Shown piece by piece: positions 17,784 to 26,184 of a DNA stretch of 54,114 bases. The notes beneath the pieces were generated by a model, which was not told the origin of the DNA, did no database searches, and was given only the letters and a program-made list of their open reading frames with translations. The position numbers and the translations under genes were made by a program. The first letter of the stretch is position 1. Every line of letters begins with the position of its first letter. The stretch lies in NCBI GenBank assembly GCA_025964575.1, contig JAOPYO010000087.1, positions 1 to 54,114 on the forward strand, given 5' to 3'. This stretch comes from Actinomycetes bacterium (GTDB lineage: Bacteria > Actinomycetota > Actinomycetes > Streptosporangiales > Streptosporangiaceae).

Positions 17784-19323
17784 CGCGAAGAACCCACTGG
17801 CGCTGCCACGGCAGCCGCTGAGCCGCGGTGGGGAGTTCACACTGGAGCTCGCCGAGGCTCTGCTGGAGATCCGCGATCTGCACGATGGTGCCGGGCGCGC
17901 GACCCTGGTGCACGCCATCGGTGAAGCGCTCGGCACCCCCTTGCTGTTGCCGGCCTATGACAGCCCCAAGGTTTTTCTGTACAACCTCGTCGTCACGTGC
18001 CAGGAGTTCCCGTCAGGGTTGCAGGCGCTGGTGCGGGCGGTCGATTTCCTGGCCGGCCACACTTCGGTGGCCGCCCGGATACGCAGGCTGGCGAGCCCGG
18101 TGCAGGGCCTGCTCGAATCCTCCGCGGAGAGCCGGATCCAGGAGCTTCTGGACGGATTCACTGTGCCGTCGCTGGCCCGGCTCTACTACGAGGCCGCCGG
18201 TGGCAGCGTCTCCGCGATTCCGCGTCATCTAACTGACGCGTGGGACGCGTTCTCGATCCTGCTGGATGCCAACGCCGGCCCCGGCAGCCTCCCGCCTCAT
18301 CTGGTGTTCGTCGAGTTGCTCATCCAGGTGATGCGCCGCCGGCACGCGTCGGGAGCGTTCACCGCACAGGAGGAGTGGCGGCTGGCCGAGCTGCGGGACT
18401 GGATGAACGTCCAGGTTGAGAGGTTGCGGGCGGCCGGCGGCGTCAACGCCGCCAGCCAGCTCGACCGCGTCCGGGACCGGCCGGTACTGCACCCGGTCAG
18501 CGAGGATCAGCCGATCTACCTGATCATCCAGCTGGAGCGAGTACCGGACCTGGCCGAGGACCGCGAGCTGTGCAGGCTCTCGCACTGGCGCCAGTTCCAC
18601 CCCCTCGAATGGCGGCCGGAACCCGGTGACGACCGGGTGGTCTCGCTGGACGAGGTGCCGACGCAGGTCGCCGAGCTCATCCACGAGGCCGAAAGCGGCT
18701 GGGCCTACGAACTCGACGACTCGCTCGTGCTGGAATTCGTGCTGCCGCTCGACCTGCTCAACATGGCACTGGACGAATGGACGCGCGACCCGCCGGGCAC
18801 GCCCTACCCCACTCCGCTGGGCACCGAATACGAACTGCTCGTCAGAAGTCGCGACCGGCTCCGCTCCCATGACCTGCACCGTGCCTGGCGGCAGAGATGG
18901 CGGGTGCTGGCCGACGCGATCGAATGCGCCGCCCACTGGGCGGCCTCGGAGGGGCCCGCCGACCCGGAGCGGCTACGAGACTGGCTACTGACCCGCAAAG
19001 ATGTCGTGGCCTGTGTGCTCAGCTGCCCACCCGACAGGGAGCCGGGCAGGTCGGAGCTGCAGATGGCCCTACGCACCGGCGTCCCGGTCGTGCTCTGGCC
19101 ACGCGACGAGACCACCCCCGCCGAGTTTCGCGACGCTCTGGGCGGGCTGGTCGAACGGCACGACCTGCGCAGCCTGCCGAGCGACATCAAGTTGCTCAGA
19201 GGCAACGCCATGCTGGGCAAGGACGGCACCGCCCGCGCCGCTCTGCGGTTGACACTCCTTTGGGACGACCCGACTCACTTTCTGGACGGTGTGCAACCTC
19301 TCCAACCCCCGGGACGGCAATGA
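17776..19323 (+). CDS. VMAP (vWA-MoxR-associated protein) with N-terminal EAD2
   Basis: A 515-residue protein. EAD2 covers about residues 15-95 (LELAEALLEIRDLHDGAGRATL and VFLYNLVVTCQEFPSGLQALV), a helical middle segment about 125-220, and the VMAP C-terminal domain about 240-510. That domain starts with YLIIQLERVPDLAEDRELCR, followed by VSLDEVPTQVAELI, LVLEFVLPLDLLNMALDEW, and late motifs ACVLSCPP and GVPVVLWPRDE. VMAPs are the third member of vWA-MoxR-VMAP ternary systems, proposed NTP-dependent conflict/defence modules. GTG 17776 has GGGGAAGA upstream. The MoxR and vWA partners follow. Confidence 0.85.
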   Translation: MDDAKNPLALPRQPLSRGGEFTLELAEALLEIRDLHDGAGRATLVHAIGEALGTPLLLPAYDSPKVFLYNLVVTCQEFPSGLQALVRAVDFLAGHTSVAARIRRLASPVQGLLESSAESRIQELLDGFTVPSLARLYYEAAGGSVSAIPRHLTDAWDAFSILLDANAGPGSLPPHLVFVELLIQVMRRRHASGAFTAQEEWRLAELRDWMNVQVERLRAAGGVNAASQLDRVRDRPVLHPVSEDQPIYLIIQLERVPDLAEDRELCRLSHWRQFHPLEWRPEPGDDRVVSLDEVPTQVAELIHEAESGWAYELDDSLVLEFVLPLDLLNMALDEWTRDPPGTPYPTPLGTEYELLVRSRDRLRSHDLHRAWRQRWRVLADAIECAAHWAASEGPADPERLRDWLLTRKDVVACVLSCPPDREPGRSELQMALRTGVPVVLWPRDETTPAEFRDALGGLVERHDLRSLPSDIKLLRGNAMLGKDGTARAALRLTLLWDDPTHFLDGVQPLQPPGRQ

Positions 19324-19434
19324 CTTTTAGGCGAAGTGCCGAATTTTAGTATCGGCTACACCAATACCGCAGACGACTTGAAGGCGATCGGCAATGGGAG
19401 GATGCTCGACACGTTAGCCAGCGCACGAATCCGC

Positions 19435-19461
19435 TTGAGAATCAGTCATGTTGGGTATACC
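19435..19461 (+). promoter_or_regulatory. Possible promoter for the MoxR-vWA/NB-ARC genes
   Basis: TTGAGA and TATACC are separated by 15 bp in an unusually AT-rich 149-bp gap between VMAP and MoxR. The spacing is short for a sigma-70-type promoter, so support is modest, but the gap itself argues for an internal promoter or regulated break in the operon. Confidence 0.3.
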
Positions 19462-19472
19462 AGAACGGCACC

Positions 19473-20627
19473 ATGACAGAAGGGTACGTCGCGATGAGTG
19501 CTGACGGGCTATCCGGGGCGTCGACCCCCGACGGTACTGGTCAGCACAGCAGCCTCCCCGATGATTCGGCGGACCGTAATCGGCCGGCATGGTGGATCTA
19601 TCGCGGCACAGGTCGGCCACTTCAGGACATTGAACTCCGTAAGCTACTCCCGCCACCGCCGCCTTGGCGCAACTTCACCGGTCAGCCTTTGCAGCCCTCG
19701 CCACCGCATGACGACGAGGATCTCGAACGCAAGCTGGGCCCAGTGTCGGGCCCGCAGCCGCGGCACGCCGACCGGCGAGAGGTCGACGCGGTCAACGCGG
19801 TCCTGTACCTGCGCCGCCCGCTCTTGGTCACCGGCAAACCCGGCGTCGGAAAGTCCAGCCTCGCCTATCGGATCAGCCGTGAACTGCGACTCGGTCGCGT
19901 GCTGAGATGGCCTATCAGCAGCCGGAGCACACTTCGCGAAGGCCTCTTCGAGTACGACGCCATCGGCCGGGCGCAGGACGCCGCGGCGGTGCGGGGGACC
20001 GTCGGCAACGGAGACGTTCCCGACCCACCGGCCGGTACCGGCATCGGGGAGTACCTCCAGCTCGGTCCGCTGGGCACAGCCCTGCTGCCGTACGAGGTCC
20101 CGCGGGTGCTGCTCATCGACGAGCTGGACAAAAGCGATATTGATCTGCCCAACGACCTGCTCGATGTTTTCGAGGAGGGCGTATACCGGATACCGGAACT
20201 GGTCAGGGTCAGGGCCCGCGAACCGCACGTTCGGGTGCACACCGCGGATCCCGAGGAAATGGCGACCATCCATGGCGGCCAGGTACGCTGCCGTGCTTTT
20301 CCTCTCATCATCATCACCAGCAATGGTGAACGAGAGTTCCCGCCCGCGTTCCTGCGTCGCTGCCTGCGGTTCACCATGCACGAACCCGACGAGAACAATC
20401 TGGCCGACATGGTCACCGCCCATTTCAAGAACAGCCCTGACGAGCGGGCGACCGTGATGATTCGCAATTTTCTGGAATACCGGGAAGTCCACTCCGGGCT
20501 GGCGGCGGACCAGTTGCTCAATGCCGTGTTCCTCGCCACCTCAGGAGCGCAGACGCTGGATTCCTCCTGGGAGAAGCTGCTCGACCTCGTCTGGCAGCGC
20601 CTGAGTGCCGAGGCGGCCCCTGAGTGA
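19473..20627 (+). CDS. MoxR-type AAA+ ATPase of the VMAP ternary system
   Basis: A 384-residue AAA+ ATPase. Walker A is TGKPGVGKSS near residue 121, Walker B VLLIDELDK near 212, and the sensor/arginine region IIITSNGEREFPPAFLRRCLRF matches MoxR-family proteins. The first ~100 residues are a Pro-rich extension with WWIYRGTGRP and PPPPPWRNFTGQP, typical of MoxR proteins linked to SAV_2336-type vWA partners. It probably remodels or loads the vWA protein encoded downstream, whose GTG overlaps its TGA. ATG 19473 is used; ATG 19494 has a better AAGGG box and may be the real start. Confidence 0.88.
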   Translation: MTEGYVAMSADGLSGASTPDGTGQHSSLPDDSADRNRPAWWIYRGTGRPLQDIELRKLLPPPPPWRNFTGQPLQPSPPHDDEDLERKLGPVSGPQPRHADRREVDAVNAVLYLRRPLLVTGKPGVGKSSLAYRISRELRLGRVLRWPISSRSTLREGLFEYDAIGRAQDAAAVRGTVGNGDVPDPPAGTGIGEYLQLGPLGTALLPYEVPRVLLIDELDKSDIDLPNDLLDVFEEGVYRIPELVRVRAREPHVRVHTADPEEMATIHGGQVRCRAFPLIIITSNGEREFPPAFLRRCLRFTMHEPDENNLADMVTAHFKNSPDERATVMIRNFLEYREVHSGLAADQLLNAVFLATSGAQTLDSSWEKLLDLVWQRLSAEAAPE

Positions 20628-23600
20628 ACGGGCGGCCGGTCACCCCTGCGGCGCCGAGCGCGAAAGGCTCCGGCGCCCCCGAGGACCGTCCCACTTCACA
20701 CGAGGTCGCGGACGCGCTGTGGCTGGCGAGCCTGCAACTCGCCGCAGACCGCCAGGGGCCCCCGGCACCCGCGCGGGACCGGCCACAGGGGGACGCGGGG
20801 GACCGGCCACAGCGGCACACACCACCGGACGCCTCCCGGCCCGAATCCGGGCTCACCCCTTCCGATGAGCGCAGGCCTCCGCCTGAACCGCCGCGGCGCC
20901 CGCGTCCCACCGGTGCCGAGACAGGAGGCGAGGCCAGCCGGCCCATCGAACCCAACGGCACCGCCGAGCAGGCCCGTTTCGCCGCGACCAGCTGGCCCGT
21001 CGCGCCGCCGTTCGACGACCTTTTCGCAGGCGTGCCACCGCTGCTCGATCAGCGCCACATCACCAAGGCACTTCGTCCGTTCAAACGCCTGGTGGACTCA
21101 CGCCGGGGTGAACGGGAACTGGATGAAGAGGCGACCGCCGAGCGCGCCGCCCAGGATCGCTTGTGGCTGCCCCAGTGCCGACCCGCCCGTGAGCGCTGGC
21201 TGGATCTGGACGTCGTCATCGACGACAGCCCGTTCGCCAGCCTGCACCGTCCGCTCGCCGACACGTTCGTCGAGAGCATCGCCGCCGCGGGCGCCTTCCG
21301 GATGATCCGGGTACACCTCATGGACACCGACGTCGACGAGGCCCGCGCGCTCACCCTGCGTAGCACGGCCGCCGATGGACCGTCGATCCCCGCCAGTTCG
21401 CTGACGAGCTTCGGGCCTGCTGGCCGGCGACTGATCCTTGTGCTGACCGATGGCGTCGGTGACGCCTGGCACGCCATGGCCGCACAGCAGATTCTCGCGT
21501 GCTGGGGACGGCATTGTCCGGCCGCCCTCGTGCAGTTTCTCCCCCGCCGACAGTGGCGTCGCACCGGCATCGTGTCGCATCCCGCCAAGTTGCAGGTCCC
21601 CAGCCGGGCCGCGCCAAATCACCGATATCGCATGACCAATGGCGAGACTGACGACGATCGGGTCTGCATCCCGATGCTAGAGATCAAACCCGGGCAACTT
21701 GCCGATTGGGCGCGTTTTGTCACCGCGACACAGAAGGATTGGTACGGTGCGGCCGCCTTCTGCGGAACGACGGGAGCACAGCAGCCCGTCGACCCGGATC
21801 CCTGGGATCACTTCGCGCAGGCCGCCGAGCCGGACGAGGCAGAACTCCTCCGTACTCCGGCCGACCTGGTCTGCCGCTTCCGGGCGGCCGTTTCCCCGAC
21901 CGCGTTCGAGCTTGCCGTGCATTTGGCCGCCGCCCCGCTGAACCTCCCGGTCATGCGACTGGTCCAGCGCACGATGCTGCCCGGTTCCCGGCCCGCCGAT
22001 CTGTCCGAACTGGTGGGCAGCGGTCTTCTCCAGATCGTCGGCCCAGATCAAGGGCGTGACATCAACGCTGTGGACAAGGTGGCCTACGACTTCTTCCCCG
22101 GTGTCCGGGAGGAACTGCTCGCGGCAGGGCGTCGATCCGAGACGACCAAGGTCCTGATAACGGTGGCACAGTATCTGGGAGATCGAGTACACGTGCTGCG
22201 GGACGTACATAACATGCTCATGTCCCCGCACCAGTCCGGGACGCCGGCAGTGACGCCGGATGCCGTTCTGTTCGCCGCGCCCGCACTGCATGCGTTCCGA
22301 GCGTTGTCCGGACCGTACCTCCGGCCCGCTCACGACTTGCACGTGGCCCTGCAGACAGCGGTGGCGGCGAGAGAGAGTCACCCGATCGCTACTCAGAGAA
22401 ATGAACAGCCCATTACTCGGAGCGGGACTGATGTAACGACCGGTCCGGGTAGATCACCATCCATGACGACACTAGACGAAACTCGCCTTATCGAAGATAT
22501 TCAAGATATCCAAGATGGCGCGGACGACACTGCGAGGCACCCCCTTCCCCCTTCTGGAGTCGGCGTGACAATCCGGACCATACCCCCAGCGCCAGAACGC
22601 CGTCCCGCCGACCCACCGCCCGTATGGGGCAATGTCCCTCCCCGGAATATCAGCTTTACTGGGAGAGGGGATCTCCTGGACGAGCTGCACGCGAGACTTT
22701 CACAGGGAACCACCGCCGTGCTACCCGAAGCCCTCCATGGGATGGGCGGGGTCGGCAAATCCCAAATTGCCATCGAATATGTCTACCGCCACACTCAGGA
22801 CTATGACCTGATCTGGTGGATTCCCGCGGAACGTCCAGGCCAGATTCAGCAGGGTCTCGCCGAGCTCGCCGCCCAATTGGGACTTAAGGTGAGTCAAGAG
22901 GTCAACGTCGCGGTTCCGGCGGTGATCGAAGCACTTCGCCTGGGGCTGCCTTACCGGAATTGGCTGCTTGTCTTCGACAATGCCGAGCAGCTCGACGAGG
23001 TCAGGGAATTCTTTCCGACCAACGGCCCGGGGAAGATCCTGGTGACCTCACGGAACCAGGCGTGGACCAGTGTGGCCAGTTCGCTGGAGGTCGATGTCTT
23101 CGCCCGCGAGGAGAGCATGCAACTGCTCCGGCTGCGTGGCCCCGAGATCAGCGACTCGGATGCGGACGAGCTCGCCGAGATCCTTGGCGACCTGCCGCTC
23201 GCCATCGAACAGGCCGCGGTCTGGCTGGCCGAGACGGGCATGCAGGTGGAGGAATACCTCCACCTGTTCCGAGAGAAGCACGACAAGGCGGCCGAACTGC
23301 TGCGCGACGCCGCTCCGGTCGCCTACGAACTTCCGGTCGCGGCGGCCTGGAACGTCTCACTCGACCAACTCAGGGTCAGCGATCCGGCCGCTCTCCAGCT
23401 GCTCCAGGTCTGCGCGTTCTTCGCGCCCGAGCCGATCTCCCGGCGGCTGCTGGTGGGCACCCGGAACATCGACGGTCCCGCCGAGCTGATGGAGGCGCTC
23501 GCCGACCCCATCAAGCTGGGCCGCGCCATCCGGGCGATCAACCAGTACGCTTTGGCGAAGATCAGCCATCGGCACAACACCATCATGCTGCACCGGCTGG

Positions 23601-25102
23601 TCCAGCGGGTGCTCGTCGGGCAGATGAGCCCGCAGGAGGCGGCGGAGCTGCGCCACTGCGGCCACCAGTTGCTGGCCAAGGCCGATCCCAATGCCCCGGA
23701 CCTGGCCGTGCACTGGCAGCAGTACGCCGATCTGCTCCCGCACGTGCTCTACTCCGACATCATCGACTGCGACGATGCCTGGGCACGTCAACTGGTGCTC
23801 AACGAGATCGACTTCCTCTACCAGTGGGGTGACCACCAAGGCTTCCTCGATCTCGCGCAGAAGGCGGTCGAGGTCTGGACCCAGAAGCTCGGCGAGGACC
23901 ACGAACAGACGCTCACCGCGGGCCTGCATCTCGGCCGCGCGCTGCGGCTGCAGGGACGGTTCTCCGAGGCGTACGAGCGCCATGTCCGGGTGCGTGACAT
24001 CCTCGCGGAGGACCGCGGCATGGAGGATGAGCGCACCCTGGAAGCGCAGCTCTACGTGGGCGGGGACCTGCGCTATCTCGGCGAGTTCCACCAGGCACTC
24101 GAACTCGACCAGCAGTCCTTTGAAGTCCTGCAGCGCAGGTTCGGCCGCGACGACCCGATCACTCTGAGCCAGGCCCATCTCTACGCCATCGACCTGCGGC
24201 TCACCGGGGACCCCGAGCGCGCCCTCGAGATCGACCGCGACACGTATCAGCGACTCATCACCCTCTTCGGCGAAGACCACGCGAGCGCCATGGGCTCGCT
24301 CGCCGGGATCGCGGTGGACGAGATGGAGAGCGGCAACTATGTCGAGGCACGCGAGCTCATGCGCCGGAACGTCCAGCAGATCCAGGACGTGTTCGGGAGT
24401 TCCTTCGCGGGTCTCGCCGAAGGTTACAACTCGCTGTCGGTGATGGAGCGCAAGGCCGGCGACCATGAAAAGGCCCTCGAACTTTCCACACTCGCCCTGA
24501 AGCTCTTCGAGAGCCGTTATGGACAGGCCAACCCGGGTTCGGTGGCGGCCGCACTGAACCATGCGGTAAACCTGCGGCAAACAGGCAAGTTGCCGGAATC
24601 CATCGAGCTCGCCAGAGCGACGATCGACAGCTACCAGGTAATGTTCGGTCCCCGTCATCCCAACACTCCGACGTCGAACGTCAACCTGGCGGTCGCCCTC
24701 CGGTTGAACGGGCAAGCGGTCGAGGCCAGGAAACTCGACGAGGACGCGCTCGCGAAGCTGACCGAGGTACTCGGCCCGGACCATCCGCGGAGCATCGTCT
24801 GCTCCATCAATCTGGCCAGCGACCTGTTCGCGCTCGGCGACTTCCAGGGTGCTCTGGACCTGGATCGGCATACGCTGGAGCGGGCGCGCGACGTCATGGG
24901 TGAAGACCACCCGACCACGCTGGCCTGCGCGCTGAACCATGCGCTCGATCTGCGCGCGGTGCATGAGGAGAGCGAGGCCGAAGAACTGCTCGCCGATGCG
25001 ATCGCCCGACTCCGCCGCGTTCATGGCGACGGTCACCCGGCGACGCTCTCAGCCCGCCAGGGCATCCGCGCCGACTGCGATATCTATCCCATTCCGGTAT
25101 GA
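20624..25102 (+). CDS. vWA (SAV_2336-type) - NB-ARC - TPR fusion, FxSxx-COOH-system-type STAND protein
   Basis: A 1492-residue protein. After a Pro-rich N-terminus, a vWA-like domain (about 190-360) has the MIDAS elements VVIDDSPFAS and LVLTDGVGD, followed by a helical region to about 590. An NB-ARC STAND ATPase begins NVPPRNISFTGRGDLLDELH, has Walker A GMGGVGKSQ near 706 and Walker B WLLVFDNAE. From about 1060 to the end there are tetratricopeptide repeats (e.g. GLHLGRALRLQGRFSEAYE and VNLAVALRLNGQAVEARK). The NB-ARC/TPR part resembles the TPR protein of FxSxx-COOH systems. It supplies the vWA arm of the VMAP trio and a likely sensor. GTG overlaps the MoxR stop (GTGA). Confidence 0.87.
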   Translation: MNGRPVTPAAPSAKGSGAPEDRPTSHEVADALWLASLQLAADRQGPPAPARDRPQGDAGDRPQRHTPPDASRPESGLTPSDERRPPPEPPRRPRPTGAETGGEASRPIEPNGTAEQARFAATSWPVAPPFDDLFAGVPPLLDQRHITKALRPFKRLVDSRRGERELDEEATAERAAQDRLWLPQCRPARERWLDLDVVIDDSPFASLHRPLADTFVESIAAAGAFRMIRVHLMDTDVDEARALTLRSTAADGPSIPASSLTSFGPAGRRLILVLTDGVGDAWHAMAAQQILACWGRHCPAALVQFLPRRQWRRTGIVSHPAKLQVPSRAAPNHRYRMTNGETDDDRVCIPMLEIKPGQLADWARFVTATQKDWYGAAAFCGTTGAQQPVDPDPWDHFAQAAEPDEAELLRTPADLVCRFRAAVSPTAFELAVHLAAAPLNLPVMRLVQRTMLPGSRPADLSELVGSGLLQIVGPDQGRDINAVDKVAYDFFPGVREELLAAGRRSETTKVLITVAQYLGDRVHVLRDVHNMLMSPHQSGTPAVTPDAVLFAAPALHAFRALSGPYLRPAHDLHVALQTAVAARESHPIATQRNEQPITRSGTDVTTGPGRSPSMTTLDETRLIEDIQDIQDGADDTARHPLPPSGVGVTIRTIPPAPERRPADPPPVWGNVPPRNISFTGRGDLLDELHARLSQGTTAVLPEALHGMGGVGKSQIAIEYVYRHTQDYDLIWWIPAERPGQIQQGLAELAAQLGLKVSQEVNVAVPAVIEALRLGLPYRNWLLVFDNAEQLDEVREFFPTNGPGKILVTSRNQAWTSVASSLEVDVFAREESMQLLRLRGPEISDSDADELAEILGDLPLAIEQAAVWLAETGMQVEEYLHLFREKHDKAAELLRDAAPVAYELPVAAAWNVSLDQLRVSDPAALQLLQVCAFFAPEPISRRLLVGTRNIDGPAELMEALADPIKLGRAIRAINQYALAKISHRHNTIMLHRLVQRVLVGQMSPQEAAELRHCGHQLLAKADPNAPDLAVHWQQYADLLPHVLYSDIIDCDDAWARQLVLNEIDFLYQWGDHQGFLDLAQKAVEVWTQKLGEDHEQTLTAGLHLGRALRLQGRFSEAYERHVRVRDILAEDRGMEDERTLEAQLYVGGDLRYLGEFHQALELDQQSFEVLQRRFGRDDPITLSQAHLYAIDLRLTGDPERALEIDRDTYQRLITLFGEDHASAMGSLAGIAVDEMESGNYVEARELMRRNVQQIQDVFGSSFAGLAEGYNSLSVMERKAGDHEKALELSTLALKLFESRYGQANPGSVAAALNHAVNLRQTGKLPESIELARATIDSYQVMFGPRHPNTPTSNVNLAVALRLNGQAVEARKLDEDALAKLTEVLGPDHPRSIVCSINLASDLFALGDFQGALDLDRHTLERARDVMGEDHPTTLACALNHALDLRAVHEESEAEELLADAIARLRRVHGDGHPATLSARQGIRADCDIYPIPV

Positions 25103-25117
25103 CGATCGATCCGATGG

Positions 25118-25140
25118 GAGCCTCGCCATTGGCGGGGCTC
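25118..25140 (+). terminator. Hairpin after the vWA/NB-ARC/TPR gene
   Basis: GAGCCTCGCCA pairs with TGGCGGGGCTC with a single wobble, forming an 8-11 bp stem 15 bases after the stop codon. There is no T-tract, which is usual for high-GC actinomycete terminators. Confidence 0.55.
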
Positions 25141-25267
25141 TCGTTGGTGTCTCCGGCGAAATCCACGCCTCTCGACAGCAGGGGAAGCGGGTGTCATTTT
25201 TGGTTGCTCAATTACTGCTATTTCGGGCAAGCAGCACTGCACTCTCGCGGAAGAGTCGGTCTTGATC

Positions 25268-25296
25268 TGGACAAAGCCTTACTGTCAACGTATAGT
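25268..25296 (+). promoter_or_regulatory. Sigma-70-type promoter
   Basis: TGGACA, a 17-bp spacer and TATAGT make a near-consensus promoter in AT-rich DNA. The predicted transcription start near 25303 precedes a ten-codon open frame and, 160 bp further on, the DUF397 gene. Confidence 0.5.
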
Positions 25297-25310
25297 AAAG
25301 GGGCAAATTT

Positions 25311-25343
25311 ATGTCGAATGCACTTTTCTTTATCGACGATTAA
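25311..25343 (+). CDS. Possible ten-residue leader peptide
   Basis: ATG at 25311 opens a frame for MSNALFFIDD and ends in TAA. AAAGGGG lies seven bases upstream, and the predicted transcription start is only a few bases before the ATG, so translation could be leaderless. Its small size means chance cannot be excluded. Confidence 0.2.
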   Translation: MSNALFFIDD

Positions 25344-25463
25344 CGGCAATCATGCGAGCGTCTCAGGATGGATAGCGACTTAACCGTAGCTAATGGGGCT
25401 TGTGGATAGCTTGGTCCATCTTAGTCCGAGTCAACCATGACACTCCGTAGAGCGGAAGAGGTA

Positions 25464-25673
25464 ATGGTCGGTCGAGAGGAGCTGAGTAATGCGTCATGGC
25501 GCAAGAGTAGTAAGTCCGGCGGCGATTCGGCGACGGGCTGTGTGAGCGTTGCGCTATTGAGCTCGTGTAGTGTGATACGGGACAGCAAGGACCCTGATGG
25601 CTTTATGATTGTTGTTTCGCATGCTTCGCTGATCGTCTTCTTGCGCGAAATAAAGCAAGGAAAATTCGACTGA
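25464..25673 (+). CDS. DUF397 domain protein
   Basis: A 69-residue protein with the DUF397 layout: SNASWRKSSKSGG at the start, a central CVSVALLSS and IRDSKDPDG, and a C-terminal SLIVFLREIKQGKFD replacing the usual F-x-x-F-xx-gik-gef ending. DUF397 proteins are small actinobacterial proteins usually paired with an XRE regulator; no such partner is next to this one. ATG 25464 is chosen over 25437 because GGAAGAGG lies just upstream and the resulting length equals that of the DUF397 protein at 25775. Confidence 0.8.
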   Translation: MVGREELSNASWRKSSKSGGDSATGCVSVALLSSCSVIRDSKDPDGFMIVVSHASLIVFLREIKQGKFD

Positions 25674-25696
25674 CAGTCGTAGGTTCATATCCTGGA

Positions 25697-25732
25697 CGGA
25701 GGCGCAGCCGCGCGGGTCACACCACGCCTCCG
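25697..25732. terminator. Hairpin between the two convergent DUF397 genes
   Basis: CGGAGGCG and CGCCTCCG form an 8-bp perfect stem with a 20-nt loop in the 101-bp gap between convergent genes, where a shared terminator is expected. Confidence 0.45.
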
Positions 25733-25733
25733 C

Positions 25734-25765
25734 CAGTACGACCTGATGTCAGTACGACCTGACGT
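25734..25765. repeat. Tandem 16-bp direct repeat
   Basis: CAGTACGACCTGATGT is followed immediately by CAGTACGACCTGACGT and then CAG. The second unit ends in the palindrome CTGACGTCAG. It lies between the convergent DUF397 genes. Confidence 0.6.
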
Positions 25766-25774
25766 CAGACTGGC

Positions 25775-25984
25775 CTAGAGCTCGAATTTTTCGCTCTTGA
25801 TGCCGCCGACGAAGGTGCGCCACTCGGCGACCGTGAACGAGAGCTCGGGGCCACTGGGATTCTTTGAGTCCCGGACGGCACGCCGGTCGTCGATGGCGGC
25901 GATCTCCACGCATGCGGCGATGGACGGGTCGGAGCTACGGCTGGCTTTGCGCCAGGTCGGCTCGGAAACGTGAGAGCGACTCAC
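25775..25984 (-). CDS. DUF397 domain protein
   Basis: A 69-residue DUF397 protein: PTWRKASRSSDPSIAACVEIAAI, then RRAVRDSKNPSGPELSFTVAEWRTFVGGIKSEKFEL, a full match to the family pattern. GTG 25984 has an ideal AAGGAGGATAA box directly upstream. It is convergent with the other DUF397 gene, and no XRE-type partner is present on either side. Confidence 0.9.
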   Translation of the reverse strand: MSRSHVSEPTWRKASRSSDPSIAACVEIAAIDDRRAVRDSKNPSGPELSFTVAEWRTFVGGIKSEKFEL

Positions 25985-26184
25985 TTATCCTCCTTGGTTT
26001 CGGTCGATGGCGCGCCGCGACAGCGGCGTGATCTGCAAGAAATGAGAGTTGCCGCGCGCCAACTTACCGTAACCACCTTTTTCTGTGGAGCTGAACGGCA
26101 ATTCGTCTTCCAAGCTCTGTCATTGTCAATAATAAAGCTTTGCCAAAGGGGATATTTGTCATAAATTTCCGGTCCTGTCGCATT

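Larger units (their letters stand above)
25103..25463. other. 361-bp AT-rich intergenic region after the conflict system
   Basis: It contains a hairpin at 25118-25140, a promoter-like pair at 25268-25296, and a ten-codon open frame at 25311-25343, each listed separately. It is noticeably richer in A+T than the flanking genes. I looked for a small precursor peptide ending in F-x-S-x-x, as in FxSxx-COOH systems, and found none. Confidence 0.5.

Noticed and set aside
23357-25036. 559-codon minus-strand open frame opposite the TPR region
   Set aside because: Shadow of codon bias in the vWA/NB-ARC/TPR gene; no recognisable motif.
25103-25463. Search for an FxSxx-COOH precursor peptide next to the FxSxx-type TPR protein
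   Set aside because: No frame ends in F-x-S-x-x, and no radical SAM gene is present in the window.
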